Positions 11,538 to 43,700 of a stretch of DNA of 64,000 nt are shown here, piece after piece (position 1 is the first letter of the stretch; every line of letters begins with the position of its first letter). Source of the DNA: Aselliscus stoliczkanus (Eukaryota > Chordata > Mammalia > Chiroptera > Hipposideridae). The notes under the pieces were generated by a model that was given only the letters and a program-made list of their open reading frames with translations, was not told where the DNA came from and searched no databases. Both the position numbers and the translations under genes were made by a program. Location of the stretch: assembly GCA_033961575.1 (NCBI GenBank), contig CM066732.1, forward strand, positions 106,890,687 to 106,954,686. Reading direction: 5' to 3'.

Positions 11538-13077
11538 CAGGCATACGTCGGAGATACTGCAGGTTCAGTTTCAGACCACCACAATCAAGAGAAGATTGCA
11601 GTAAAGCAACTCACACGAATTTTTTTGGTTTCCCAGTGCATAAAAAAGTTATGCTTACATAACTTTTAAGTGTGCAATAGTATTATTTCTAAAAAAAAAA
11701 AAAAAAAAAGAGTACATACCTTAATTTAAAAATACTTTATTGCTAAAAAATGCTAACCATCATCTGAGCCTTCGGTGAGTCGTAATTTTTTGGCTGGTGG
11801 AAGGTCTTGCTTCGATGTTGATGGCTGCGGACTGATTAGCGTGGTGCTTGCTGAAGGCTGGGGTGGCTGCAGCAATTTCTTAAAATGAGACAACAATGAG
11901 GTTTGCCGCACAGATTGACTCTTCCTTTCACGGACGATTTCTCTGTAGCATGCAACACTGTTTGATAGCATTTTCCCCACAGTAGAACTTCTTTCAAAGT
12001 TGGAGTCAATCTTCTCAAACCCTGCTGCTGCTTTATCAACTAAGTTTATGTAATATTCTAGATCCTTTGTTGTCATTTCAACAATTTTTACAGCCTCTTT
12101 GCCAGGAGGAGGTTCCATCTCAAGAAACCACTTTCTTTGCTCATCCATAAGAAGCAACTCCTCATCCATTAAAGCACTTGCTGCTTCGCCTTGAGCTTTG
12201 ATGTTACGGAGCCGGCTTCTTTCCTTAAACCTCATGAACCAACCTCTGCTGGCCTCAAATTTTTCTTCTGCAGCTTCGTCCCCTCTCTCGGCCTTCATAG
12301 AATTGAAGAGAGTCAGGGCCTTGCTCTGGATTAGGCTTTGGCTTAAGGGAATGTTGTGGCTGGTCTGATCTTCTATCCAGACCACTAAAACTTTCTCCAT
12401 ATCAGCAATGAGGCTGTTTCGCTTTCGGATCATGCGTGTGTTCAGTGGAGTAGCACTTTCAATTTCCTTCAAGAACTTTTCCTTTGCGTTCACCACTTGG
12501 CTAACCGTTTGGCGCAAGAGGCCTAGTTTTCGGCCTATCGCAGCTTTCGATAAGCCTTCCTCACTAAGCTTAATCATTTCTAGCTTTTGATTTAAAGTGA
12601 GAGACGTGCGACTCTTCCTTTCACTTGAACACTTAGATGCCATTGTAGGGCTATGAAGTGGCCCCAAATTCAATATTGTTGTGTGTTGGGGAATGGGGAG
12701 GCCCAAGGAGAGGGAGAGGGACGAGGAAGAGCCAGTCAGTGGAGCAGTCAGAACACACACAACATTTATTAAGGTCGCCTGTGTTATCTGGGCTCGGCTT
12801 GTGGCGCTCCAACACAATTATAACAGTAACACTGAAGATCACTGACCACAGATCATTACCATGACAAATATAACAATGAAAAAGTTTGAACTATCACAAG
12901 AGTTACCAGAACGTCACACAGACACACAAAATGAGCAAATGCTGTTGGAAAAAATGGCGCCGACAGAAATGCTCCACGCAGGGTTGCAAGAAACCTTCAA
13001 CTTGTAAAAAAAAAACAACAAACCGCAATATCTGGGAGGCGCAATAAAGCGAAGCGCAATGAAATGAGGTATGCCTG
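11538..13077 (-). mobile_element. Tigger1-type pogo transposon, internally deleted
   Basis: Ends with inverted repeats CAGGCATACGTCGGAGATA (left) and the reverse of GAGGTATGCCTG (right), the known Tigger1 termini. TA duplicates at 11536-11537; the right copy has become TG. About 1.54 kb, against 2.4 kb for the complete family element. The inner part of the transposase gene is missing, yet the remaining frame is open. It abuts the PIGB CpG island. Confidence 0.92.
11753..12643 (-). CDS. Tigger1 (TIGD1-like) frame, HTH domains fused to C-terminus
   Basis: Open frame of 296 codons from the family start MASKCSSERKSRTSLTLNQK to the family end KKLRLTEGSDDG. Residues about 8-60 form the CENP-B/psq helix-turn-helix and about 75-140 the second DNA-binding (CENPB-type) domain. 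After GEAASA the sequence jumps to MDEELLLMDEQRKW (junction about 12165-12180), so the whole DDE catalytic core is absent, and the frame is kept. The remaining tail matches the family C-terminus. It could bind Tigger1 ends but not transpose. Upstream codons to 12817 belong to the element's leader. Expression is unknown; it may simply be a young non-autonomous copy. Confidence 0.8.
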   Translation of the reverse strand: MASKCSSERKSRTSLTLNQKLEMIKLSEEGLSKAAIGRKLGLLRQTVSQVVNAKEKFLKEIESATPLNTRMIRKRNSLIADMEKVLVVWIEDQTSHNIPLSQSLIQSKALTLFNSMKAERGDEAAEEKFEASRGWFMRFKERSRLRNIKAQGEAASALMDEELLLMDEQRKWFLEMEPPPGKEAVKIVEMTTKDLEYYINLVDKAAAGFEKIDSNFERSSTVGKMLSNSVACYREIVRERKSQSVRQTSLLSHFKKLLQPPQPSASTTLISPQPSTSKQDLPPAKKLRLTEGSDDG

Positions 13078-13332
13078 TGCTAGTATCATTACCATTCAGT
13101 CATCTCCACCAGTTCGGCTCTCACTCCAAGTCACTGACCCCGCCTCCACCTGAGCCCGACAACGTGAGTTCCAGTTCCTTCCAGCAGTTTCCAGACACTC
13201 CCGCGCACAGAACTCCCCCACCCCCCAAACCAAACGCCGCAGCAATCCCAATGGAAGGAAATGCCTACGGGAAAGTGCGGGCAAGCGGGTCGCCAAGTTT
13301 AGTGGCGCGGACCAGACCTGAAGCACTCCGCG

Positions 13333-13382
13333 GAGAAACCAGCACCTCCGGGAGTTGGAGAAACCAGCACCTCCGGAAGTTG
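13333..13382 (+). repeat. 25-bp tandem duplication in the PIGB promoter
   Basis: Two adjacent 25-base units, 13333-13357 and 13358-13382, both start GAGAAACCAGCACCTCCGG. They differ at one base near the end: GGGAGTTG in the first and GGAAGTTG in the second. The change gives the second unit a consensus ETS/GABP core, CCGGAAGT, at 13373-13380. The repeat lies about 145-190 bases upstream of the PIGB start codon. Confidence 0.85.
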
Positions 13383-13525
13383 GCGCAAGCCGCCCTTTCC
13401 CGGCTCCCTCCGCGCCTGCCGCTGACGGCTGCTCGCAAAGGCCAAACTTAGCGAGCCCGAGAGCAGCGCGCGTTTTCCTAGCTGGCGGAGGAGGGCGGTG
13501 GCCCGGCATCCTCCGCGGATGCAGT

Positions 13526-35870
<22,345 letters not shown>

Positions 35871-36106
35871 AATTCTGAACTGTGTTTAGTTCTTTCCCAG
35901 AGAAATAGGAACTTCTGAGTAGAGATATTCAGATACTGCTTAAAATACCATAGTAAACACTGGGTAAGATTCATGAACTGCAAAAAACCACTATGAACTG
36001 CTTTACCAAATAGTACTACTGAGGAAATGTATGAAAAATATCACAAAGTATAAAATCATATATTAACACAATGCCAGGTTTTAAATAAAGACCTTTAGTT
36101 TTCCTC
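35871..36106 (+). other. PIGB: PIGB 3' UTR with poly(A) signal
   Basis: About 235 bases from the stop to shortly after AATAAA at 36084-36089. The cleavage site is estimated at about 36100-36110 from the usual 10-25 base spacing. This stretch overlaps the expected 3' end of the longer CCPG1 transcript on the other strand. Confidence 0.6.
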
Positions 36107-36116
36107 ATGGTGTAGT

Positions 36117-36122
36117 TTTATT
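36117..36122 (-). promoter_or_regulatory. CCPG1: Candidate poly(A) signal of the long CCPG1 isoform
   Basis: AATAAA on the minus strand, about 540 bases past the stop of the alternative last exon. Cleavage 10-25 bases beyond would end the CCPG1 mRNA at about 36095-36105, inside the PIGB 3' UTR. Confidence 0.4.
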
Positions 36123-36660
36123 GTTTCTTCCACAATATTCAGATGTGCAAGAAATTTCACAAGAGAACAAATCAGCAAGCTCATAAGAAGGCAGCAAATT
36201 CTTCACAAGTCAACGGGCTCTTGAACCCACAAAAAGACAAGAAGCAAAAGTAAGATTATAAAATGCTAAAAAAGAAGTTCCATCACAATGTACTCATTTC
36301 AAGCTCTACTGCAAATTTAACACAAACATCAGTGTTAATTACACTTTGTCATGTATGATCTGAGCTTGCTTTAAGCTCATACACTGAAAGGAAGTCTCAT
36401 TTCATGCACACAATTTGTTGCATGCCTGGCTTCCTTAATAAAAGCACAGTTCAACATTTCCAGTGCCAAAAAATATTCAGCAAAGCTAAACTACAGGAAA
36501 ATGCAGGTTAGTAAGCTTTTGCTTGATGCTTCTGAGTAATAATATAGTCATCAAACTGATACTTAGAAATGATTAAAAAGACATTGTTATCTTGGTAATT
36601 TCATCTTAGTTTCAACACCAAACAATGTTACAGTTTTCTAATTTAACTTAATTATGATGG

Positions 36661-36850
36661 TCAATATTTAGGATCAAAAGGTAACTGCCCCAATTCTATT
36701 TCAAGGTTTGCCATGTGTCTTCCATTAGTGCGACCATATTTATGCCATTTACCTTCCCTTTTATAAGGTTGTGGCTGAGGGTGCTTCTGCTCTTGTTTTC
36801 GATGCCTGGAGTTTTCAATATTTACCATACGTTGCTTTTTATCTGGTCGA
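36661..36850 (-). CDS. CCPG1: CCPG1 alternative last coding exon
   Basis: Minus-strand acceptor TGCTTTCAG opens an exon reading [20 protein letters not shown] and ending GQLPFDPKY then TGA at 36663-36661. It joins in frame to a donor at 39393|39392 (CCCAG|GTCGGT) inside the usual last exon, replacing the final [13 protein letters not shown] residues. I recognise this basic, glutamine- and proline-rich tail as an alternative C-terminus of human CCPG1. The resulting protein would be 810 residues. The tail would lie in the ER lumen; no function is known to me. Confidence 0.8.
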
Positions 36851-37569
36851 CTGAAAGCAGTAAACACATTTTTCATCTATGTTAGAGTTAAATTTATTTA
36901 AACAAGAAACAATTTTAATGTTTTTCTCCATTAATCTATTATCAGAACACTCTGAAAAGGATGTTAAATTAATCTGACATATAATCTTAGTATAACTATG
37001 CCAAAGATCGTTACATTTTACCCTATAGAAAAAAAACCAGACAAACATAACTACTGGCAAAAAAGAGAAACAGATAAAGAACAGAAATGTGACAATAAAA
37101 TAATGAGATGTGTTTCCATTATTTTTCTTCCTTTCCTGTAACCATCAATCCCTTCCTATTGGCTTCATCCCTCAGCAGGAATATGTATACACATCTACAA
37201 ACACAACACAGTCTCTCCTGTCTTACTGCTAAGGTTCATAAACGATGTCAACATTCACTGCTTTCCTCAACCTCTATAATCAACTGTCACTTCACTGAAA
37301 TAAATAGCCCATGATGCCATCAGGCTTGTCACTACTTCACTTGTAACAGTCCACAATACCATCCATGGCCACCCAATTCCCCAGCCAAGAAATCCAGTCC
37401 TTTTTTTTTTTTTAAAGCATTTGACACATCTATTTATTCCTTTTACTTGAGGTCATCTTTGAATTTTCATGCCACTTTCTGGTCTTGTCATTCTCAGCCT
37501 TCTTTTCTTACAAACCCTTAGAAGTTGGTGTTCTCCAGGAGTCTCATAAATACCTCCAGCCTAGACTCC

Positions 37570-37574
37570 CCCTC

Positions 37575-37644
<70 letters not shown>

Positions 37645-37645
37645 A
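37570..37645. repeat. Compound (CT)n(CA)n microsatellite
   Basis: About 25 CT units followed without gap by about 12 CA units, between the PIGB 3' end and the main CCPG1 stop exon. Confidence 0.97.
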
Positions 37646-37649
37646 GTCT

Positions 37650-38475
37650 GGACTAGACAGTCATGTAGTAACTAGCCAGCTAATCCTCTCCATTTGGATG
37701 TCAACAGGTGCCTCCACACACCTCATTTCCAATTCCCTACCCAAAACCTCCTGGCATTCCTTAGCTTAATGATACTATCGAACTAGTGACCCAACTCAGA
37801 AATCTGGAAATCAATGTTACATTCTACATGTCTTTCACAAGAAATACTACCAATTTTACTTACTGATGTATTGTTCAAATCTGTCTTTTTCTTTCCAGTC
37901 CTATTGATCAGCTCAAGTCTGTATTGTTTTAAAGACCACCTTCTAGCTCCTACCTAGCTTTACCCTTTCCAAACAATCGTCCAGGCTGCTGCCAGCCATC
38001 CAAAATGCAACAAAGCAAGTCTTTCAGCATTACATGAGGTGTTCATGATCTGAATATTTTCTTCTATTCACACTCCGGCACCACCTTGCCTCCTACACTT
38101 GATCTTAGCCGAAAGGCAGAGAAGAGTTCACTACTACTTTGCCTCCTTAAAGTGGCATGTCTTCACATCTCTAAACCAAAGTTCTCCTCGAGTGGAATGT
38201 CCTACCCAATCTGGCTGGCAAATTCACTTCTTCAAAAGCCAGTTTATAAAAAGTAGTTCAGTTCAAAGGCCACCTCACTCATGAAGCCTATTCAAACATC
38301 TCCAGACTGAGGCCACTATATATACTATGCCTCCACACCTCCATTTCATTAGTTTATCTATCTCTCTGAAAGCTTGTGAACTCCTGGATAGCAAGAATTT
38401 CTCATATATTTCCTCAGGGCAGCCTCACAGTGCTTTGCTCACTGTAAACACTAGATATTTGTTTAATGACTAAAG
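37650..38475 (+). repeat. L2 3' end
   Basis: Old L2 sequence including AAAGGCCACCTCACTCATGA and ending with the usual AAGCTTGTGAACTCCTGGAT and TAGATATTTGTTTAATGACT. The U2 fragment is inserted within it. Confidence 0.6.
38093..38124 (-). pseudogene. RNU2P: U2 snRNA 5' fragment, tailless retropseudogene
   Basis: On the minus strand 32 bases match the 5' end of U2 snRNA, including the segment GGCTAAGATCAAGTGTAG, with two or three changes. It has no poly(A) tail and stops after about 30-40 nucleotides of U2. Short direct repeats (TTGCCTCCT with flanks) lie on both sides at about 38083-38093 and 38138-38148, suggesting an L1-type insertion of a 3'-truncated snRNA. Confidence 0.75.
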
Positions 38476-38514
38476 ACACCAGACTCAGTCTCATTATTTT
38501 ATAGACACATTATA

Positions 38515-38520
38515 TTTATT
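38515..38520 (-). promoter_or_regulatory. CCPG1: Candidate poly(A) signal of the standard CCPG1 transcript
   Basis: AATAAA on the minus strand about 835 bases past the TAA. If used, the 3' UTR contains the SINE at 38648-38795 in antisense. Other AATAAA-like hexamers exist, so the assignment is tentative. Confidence 0.35.
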
Positions 38521-38647
38521 CAAAAAGGCATACAACTATCTCAAAAATAAAAATAATGCTAATATTAGAAGATTAGGCAAGTTTCATGTTACAGAGTATA
38601 AAGCTGATAAGCAATGGATACGAAGTTATTTTTAAAAGTTACATATA

Positions 38648-38795
38648 GGGCCTGCCAAGTAGCTCAGTTGGTTAAGAGCTCGCTCGAGTGCTAGCTGAGC
38701 TCTGAGCAACAGCAGTTCGATGCCCAGCCCGAGCTGAGCTGCTGCTGAGCTGCCAACAGGTGGCAAGATGGCTCAGCTGAAAAAAATAAAAAATA
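38648..38795 (+). mobile_element. SINE type C in the CCPG1 3' flank
   Basis: GGCCTGCCAAGTAGCTCAGT to ATGGCTCAGCTG. Target duplicate AAAAGTTACATATA. Antisense to CCPG1. Confidence 0.88.
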
Positions 38796-39352
38796 AAAGT
38801 TACATATAAAGCACACACATTAGAACCTGTGGCTTGCTAAGTTTGCTTCTTGGATCATGCCTCTCCGTTATCAACAGTAATTTTGTAGTAAGTGTATTAA
38901 ATATAATTTAGTTGGTAAATGCAAAAGACAAATGAAACTTTGTGGGACATCAAAATTCTTACATATGAGCTCTTCTGATTTCTAAGTGAAATTAGTATTA
39001 TTCACTCCCAGCTTCCCAGAGTAAGTAGATAAATTTAACATTAAAGGAAAATGTTTTCACTATCTTTTCATATATACTAAAATGAAAACAAAATAGGCTA
39101 ATAGGATTTTTATATACTTAACTGATTTTTAAGGCAGAAATTAAACCATTTACTCAAGTCAAACCAAATATATGAAATTTTCAGTTTGTAATAATAAGCT
39201 ATTAACTTAAAATTATATCTTTCGATTTATTCTAAATTTTCTGGCAATAAAGTACTTTTACAAATAGTACTTTTTAAATGAAAAGTACTTTACAAATATT
39301 AACATTCCAAGAAACTTATCAAATGATAAAATGCTATCCAATCTACTAATTG

Positions 39353-40798
39353 TTAAAAACTATTATAATAACATGGTGCTATATAAACCGACCTGGGTCC
39401 ATATGGAGGGGGAAAAGTGTGACCAAAGAAGTATCTGTATATATATCCATCCAACTTCTCAAACACTCCATCATCTACTTGATAATCCTTCATGTCTTTA
39501 AGATAATCTTTAACGTCATTAACAAAGTCAGTGAAGAGCTTCTGATCATGTATAAAGACACCATGTGTGAAAAACTTATTGATGAACTGATCAAGTTCTT
39601 TCCAATGATGAAAACTATCCAGTTTTTCTAGTAAGTACCTTTCAATTAACTCTCTAAATTCATCTATCCTTACAGGACTCAACATTTTCATATTAAAAAG
39701 GTTAATGGATTCCTGTTGAGCACATTCAAATACACCAGAACAAGCCTTTCTGAAAGAATTATAATTCTCACTACAGCCATGCTCAGCACTGCATTTCTGT
39801 GAATTTGTGTTTTTTCCAAATTCTTCAAAGTGAACTGGCTTTTCTTTCCTTCCCTCTCTTTGCACAGTAGGGCCTCGACTATTCTGGTTTTGTGTACGAG
39901 CCTTGTACTGTGGATGTAAATATTCACTAAAAACTGTTGGTTTTTTAGCTGCTCCTTCTTTTGTAGCACCAAATCTTTTACTGCCCTTTTCGTCAAAGAT
40001 ATTCTTGGTGGTGTCTTTGAAATGCCTGAAAGTGGATTTAACTGAATCTGAGAATTTTTTCAGATTTTCTTTCACAGCTTCTTTAGCCTGCTTAATTTTT
40101 TCTTTATGATGTCTCACAAACTCCTTGGTAGAATTCTTCATGGCATCAAATGTTTCCTTAACTGAACCTAAAAAAGTTTCCTTTGACTTATTTTTAGCCC
40201 TGTGGCTTCCTCTACTCCCTTTCTTTTTTCCATCAGTTTCTTGTTTTCCATTTTGATCTTTTGCCTCAATGTACAGTCTTTCCCACAAATCAGAACGCTG
40301 CTGTTCAAAGTTTAGCTTCCGCTCCAGCTCCATGAGTCTTTCACGTAAGATTTCCACTTCCTTTTTTTCAGTTAAGACATTAGGAGAGTCGGGGTTGCCA
40401 TATGACTGACTAGAACTTAACTGCTGAAGTTCCACCTTTAAAGCCATGGTTTTTAGTCGTTCCCTCTCCAGTTCCCTCCTTAGCATCTTTGCTTCTGCCA
40501 ACAGAGTCTCCCTTTGATTAAGGAAGCTGTGTGTTTTCTGCTTTTCTTCTTTCAAATGCTGCTTCAGTTTCTGATTTTCTGTAACTAATTCAGTACTTGT
40601 CCCTTTATCTTCCAATATCCTAATCTGCTCTCTTAGTTTCCTTAACTCTTCCTGTAATGAAGACAAGGCTTTTTCTTCCTTCTCCAGAGATATTCTTAAA
40701 TACTCATTTTCTGTATCAAGGTTCTTTTTCTGAGTTTCAAAGGACATCTTCTCTGCTTCAGTAAGCGTCCAGCACCTTGCAAGGTTTTCCTTCAATGA
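39353..40798 (-). CDS. CCPG1: CCPG1 large terminal coding exon
   Basis: 481 codons plus TAA, residues 280-760. Long heptad-like charged coiled coil ([17 protein letters not shown] onward), then a near-invariant basic amphipathic block ([20 protein letters not shown]) and a C-terminal helical domain ending [12 protein letters not shown]. The acceptor AAAAATCAG lies directly behind a run of ten A on the minus strand, so the polypyrimidine tract is interrupted. An internal donor at 39393|39392 feeds the alternative last exon. Confidence 0.95.
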   Translation of the reverse strand, partial: SLKENLARCWTLTEAEKMSFETQKKNLDTENEYLRISLEKEEKALSSLQEELRKLREQIRILEDKGTSTELVTENQKLKQHLKEEKQKTHSFLNQRETLLAEAKMLRRELERERLKTMALKVELQQLSSSQSYGNPDSPNVLTEKKEVEILRERLMELERKLNFEQQRSDLWERLYIEAKDQNGKQETDGKKKGSRGSHRAKNKSKETFLGSVKETFDAMKNSTKEFVRHHKEKIKQAKEAVKENLKKFSDSVKSTFRHFKDTTKNIFDEKGSKRFGATKEGAAKKPTVFSEYLHPQYKARTQNQNSRGPTVQREGRKEKPVHFEEFGKNTNSQKCSAEHGCSENYNSFRKACSGVFECAQQESINLFNMKMLSPVRIDEFRELIERYLLEKLDSFHHWKELDQFINKFFTHGVFIHDQKLFTDFVNDVKDYLKDMKDYQVDDGVFEKLDGYIYRYFFGHTFPPPYGPRSVYIAPCYYNSF

Positions 40799-43700
40799 CT
40801 GATTTTTTTTTTGAAAGAGAAGAAAAAAGTCAAGTGCTTTAAAAGCTGAATTTAAATCTTTAAGATGTAACAAATACTGCATAAATGGTTAGTATCTACT
40901 TCTGCAGAGACTATATAGTTTTTTCAATATATAAAAAAATTGGAAAATACAAAGTTCATATACCAGAAAATACATAGCAGAAAGCTACATCAAAGTAAGA
41001 ACATAGCTTGTTCAAGGAATTTAAAGGCAGTAAAACATTTGCTAGAGTTTGGTTTATCCCTAAGATTCTAAAAATAAGACATGGGGTACTTCCGATTAGT
41101 GTTTCCCATAGTCATGTGAAATCTTGACTGACTTCTAGGCCCATTTAAAGTTAGGGAAAAAGGAGACAGGTCTTCTGTTGACTACAGGACTCCAGTCTCT
41201 CCTAAGGAGGCTCCTAGAGAGAATTTAAACAGAGCTAAACAGCTTCTCTGATCCTTAGGTGAGGGAGGTTATCTTAAAAAGTAAAATTACAGCTGGACTG
41301 AGCAACAGCAGTTCAATGCCCAGCCTGAGCTGAGTTGCCGCTGAGCTGCCAACAGGTGGCAGGATGGCTCAGCTAAAAAAAAAAAAAAAATTACAGCTGG
41401 AGATGACTTCAGGCTTCAAAAATTTTTTTTTATATTCATTGCATTCTTAGAAGGAAAAATTTTTCAATAATCTTCCTATTTGAAACATTTAGTCCTATGC
41501 AAATTAACATCTCTAAGAAAATTCTGGTAAGTCATATTTCTCCTGTACTTTAGAGGACTGAGTCTTGGCAACATTTATAACTAATGCCCCCAATTTCAAA
41601 TAATCTTCTGAAGAAAGTGTTACCAGATTAGCAATGTAATTCCAAGGTCAACACCCCTGATATAAAGAAATCATGTTCAACCAGGTTTACAGAATTTTGT
41701 TGCGGTTTAAGGTAGCCTTGAGTGGTCTGATTTTTCTTTCAACATATGTACTAGTAACGAACTTAACCAAAACCGCACGAAACTAAACAATATGTTTATA
41801 TGGGTTAATGGTTTTAGCTTATCTAGTCAGTTAAATCTTATGTATAAATCAATAAATTTAAGTAAAACGATACTTAAATTTTGCTTAATTTGCCATAGAT
41901 ATGGCTATCCCATTTGAATCAGACCAGAAAAATATCAGATTTGTAGCGGGGGAAAAAAAGTCCTTTAAGACAGTGACTATTCTCTGCTTGAAAAATAACT
42001 ATCTGAAATGGATGTTTCACTCTCTGGCTCATTAATCTTCAGAGAAATTAAAATTTAAAGTTTCATGACAGTCATTTCATGTGCTGTGTGAGGGAACAAG
42101 TTTCATCTACACAAGTGGACTGTGGAGTAGAACAGAGGCATTACATTTAAATGCACAGGCACAGGAGGCCACAGAATGACTGGAGGGCACAACATTCCGT
42201 ATCCAGTAAATGCCATATTCTTGAGTTAAGCGACTGATAAGCAGATCCTAGGCAGGTCTTCCATGAATATCTTCAAAATCCAAGCTACATTTAGAGCTCT
42301 GCAAGAACTGACTCAGTAAATATCTGTGCAGGGCCAGTCTAGTAAAAGCCAATGGCCTATGGAGCCAGAAACCAGAGTGATGGAGAAGAAAATGGCTACT
42401 CCTTAGAAAATATCCTCTGATCAAGGTAGTGAAAACTATACGATTTACAATTAACCTCAACAGTCTCTCCCTGAACACAATTCAGACGTTGAGTGAGATT
42501 CTGTCTTCCAAAGAAATGCAATCATAACCCTATAAGAGGTACATACATAAATTAAGTGTGCAGGAAATTTGGGGGAACTGAAGGAAAAAGTAACAGTTTA
42601 GAATTCCTACCCTGAGTTTCTCTACAATATCTACACCCTTGCCAGGGAAAAACTACATAGGACACCAGCTATTTTGCTGGTCCTCATAAACCCACAAATG
42701 TTAGGTAACTGAACCCAATGAACACACAGTCCTGCTGGAGCTAGATGAGTCTTAGGTAGGAAAGTACAATATGAACAAGAAAGTATAATCAGAACAAGAA
42801 ACCAGAGGGAAAAAGTTCGCTGATTATTTCCCCCAATTAAGGGAAGAGCTTAGGCTACAAACTCTCCTTCTCCTTCTCTCTCACTGAAAATGTTTTGCTC
42901 AGGGGGCCGGCCGAGTGGCGCATTGGTTAAGCGCTGGTTTGGGGATGCCAGCGGCCCCGGTTCGGATCCCACATGAGGGCCAGTGACACTGCCCTCTACA
43001 GCTAACAACAGCTCCACCTGGAGCTGGGCTGTGCGAGCCCCGGTGATGGTGTGGGCTGCAGCCCCTGCTGCAGTGGGCTGCCATAGGCTACAGTAAGTGA
43101 CCCACAGCCAGCGTGAGCGGCTGGCAGCCAAGCGTGAGCTGCCAATAGCCGTGATGAGCGACATCCAGAGGCCAGCGACCGATCTGCCTCATCCGGGAAG
43201 AGTGCAATGACGATACCAACAGTGAAGCAACATCCTCCGCAACTAAACTGAAGAACAAGAAGACAGCAGCTTGTCTGTTCCCCTTCCCCGATTCCCCAAC
43301 GCTGTTCCCCTTCACCAATTCCCCAATAAAATCTTTAAAAAAAAAAAAAAAAAAAAATGTTTTGCTCAGCTCTGTAAAAATAAAATTACTACTAATAATG
43401 TTTATATATATATATATATATAAAAAATCAATTTAAAATGTTAACTACTATAAGTGATTAGAACTGACATCTTCAAAGTCACATAAATGGAATTAAATTC
43501 AGCTCTGCTAGTTTCTAGCCTTGGGAAAATTATTTAACTTTTTTTGAACCTCTTTCCAGTCTTTAAAATGATGTTAATACTTAATTCACGGGGCTATGGT
43601 GAAAAATAAGAGAAATACTGTATTTGAGATACTCACAAAAGTGATCAGGACACAATAAGTACTCAATCAACAATTACCAATATTATTATTGTTTTGCTAA

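Noticed and set aside
41697..41785. Possible MITE with TTGCGGTTTAAG and AACCGCAC ends in CCPG1 intron 6
   Set aside because: Only about ten bases match, there is no clear target duplicate, and the inner sequence does not fold well.
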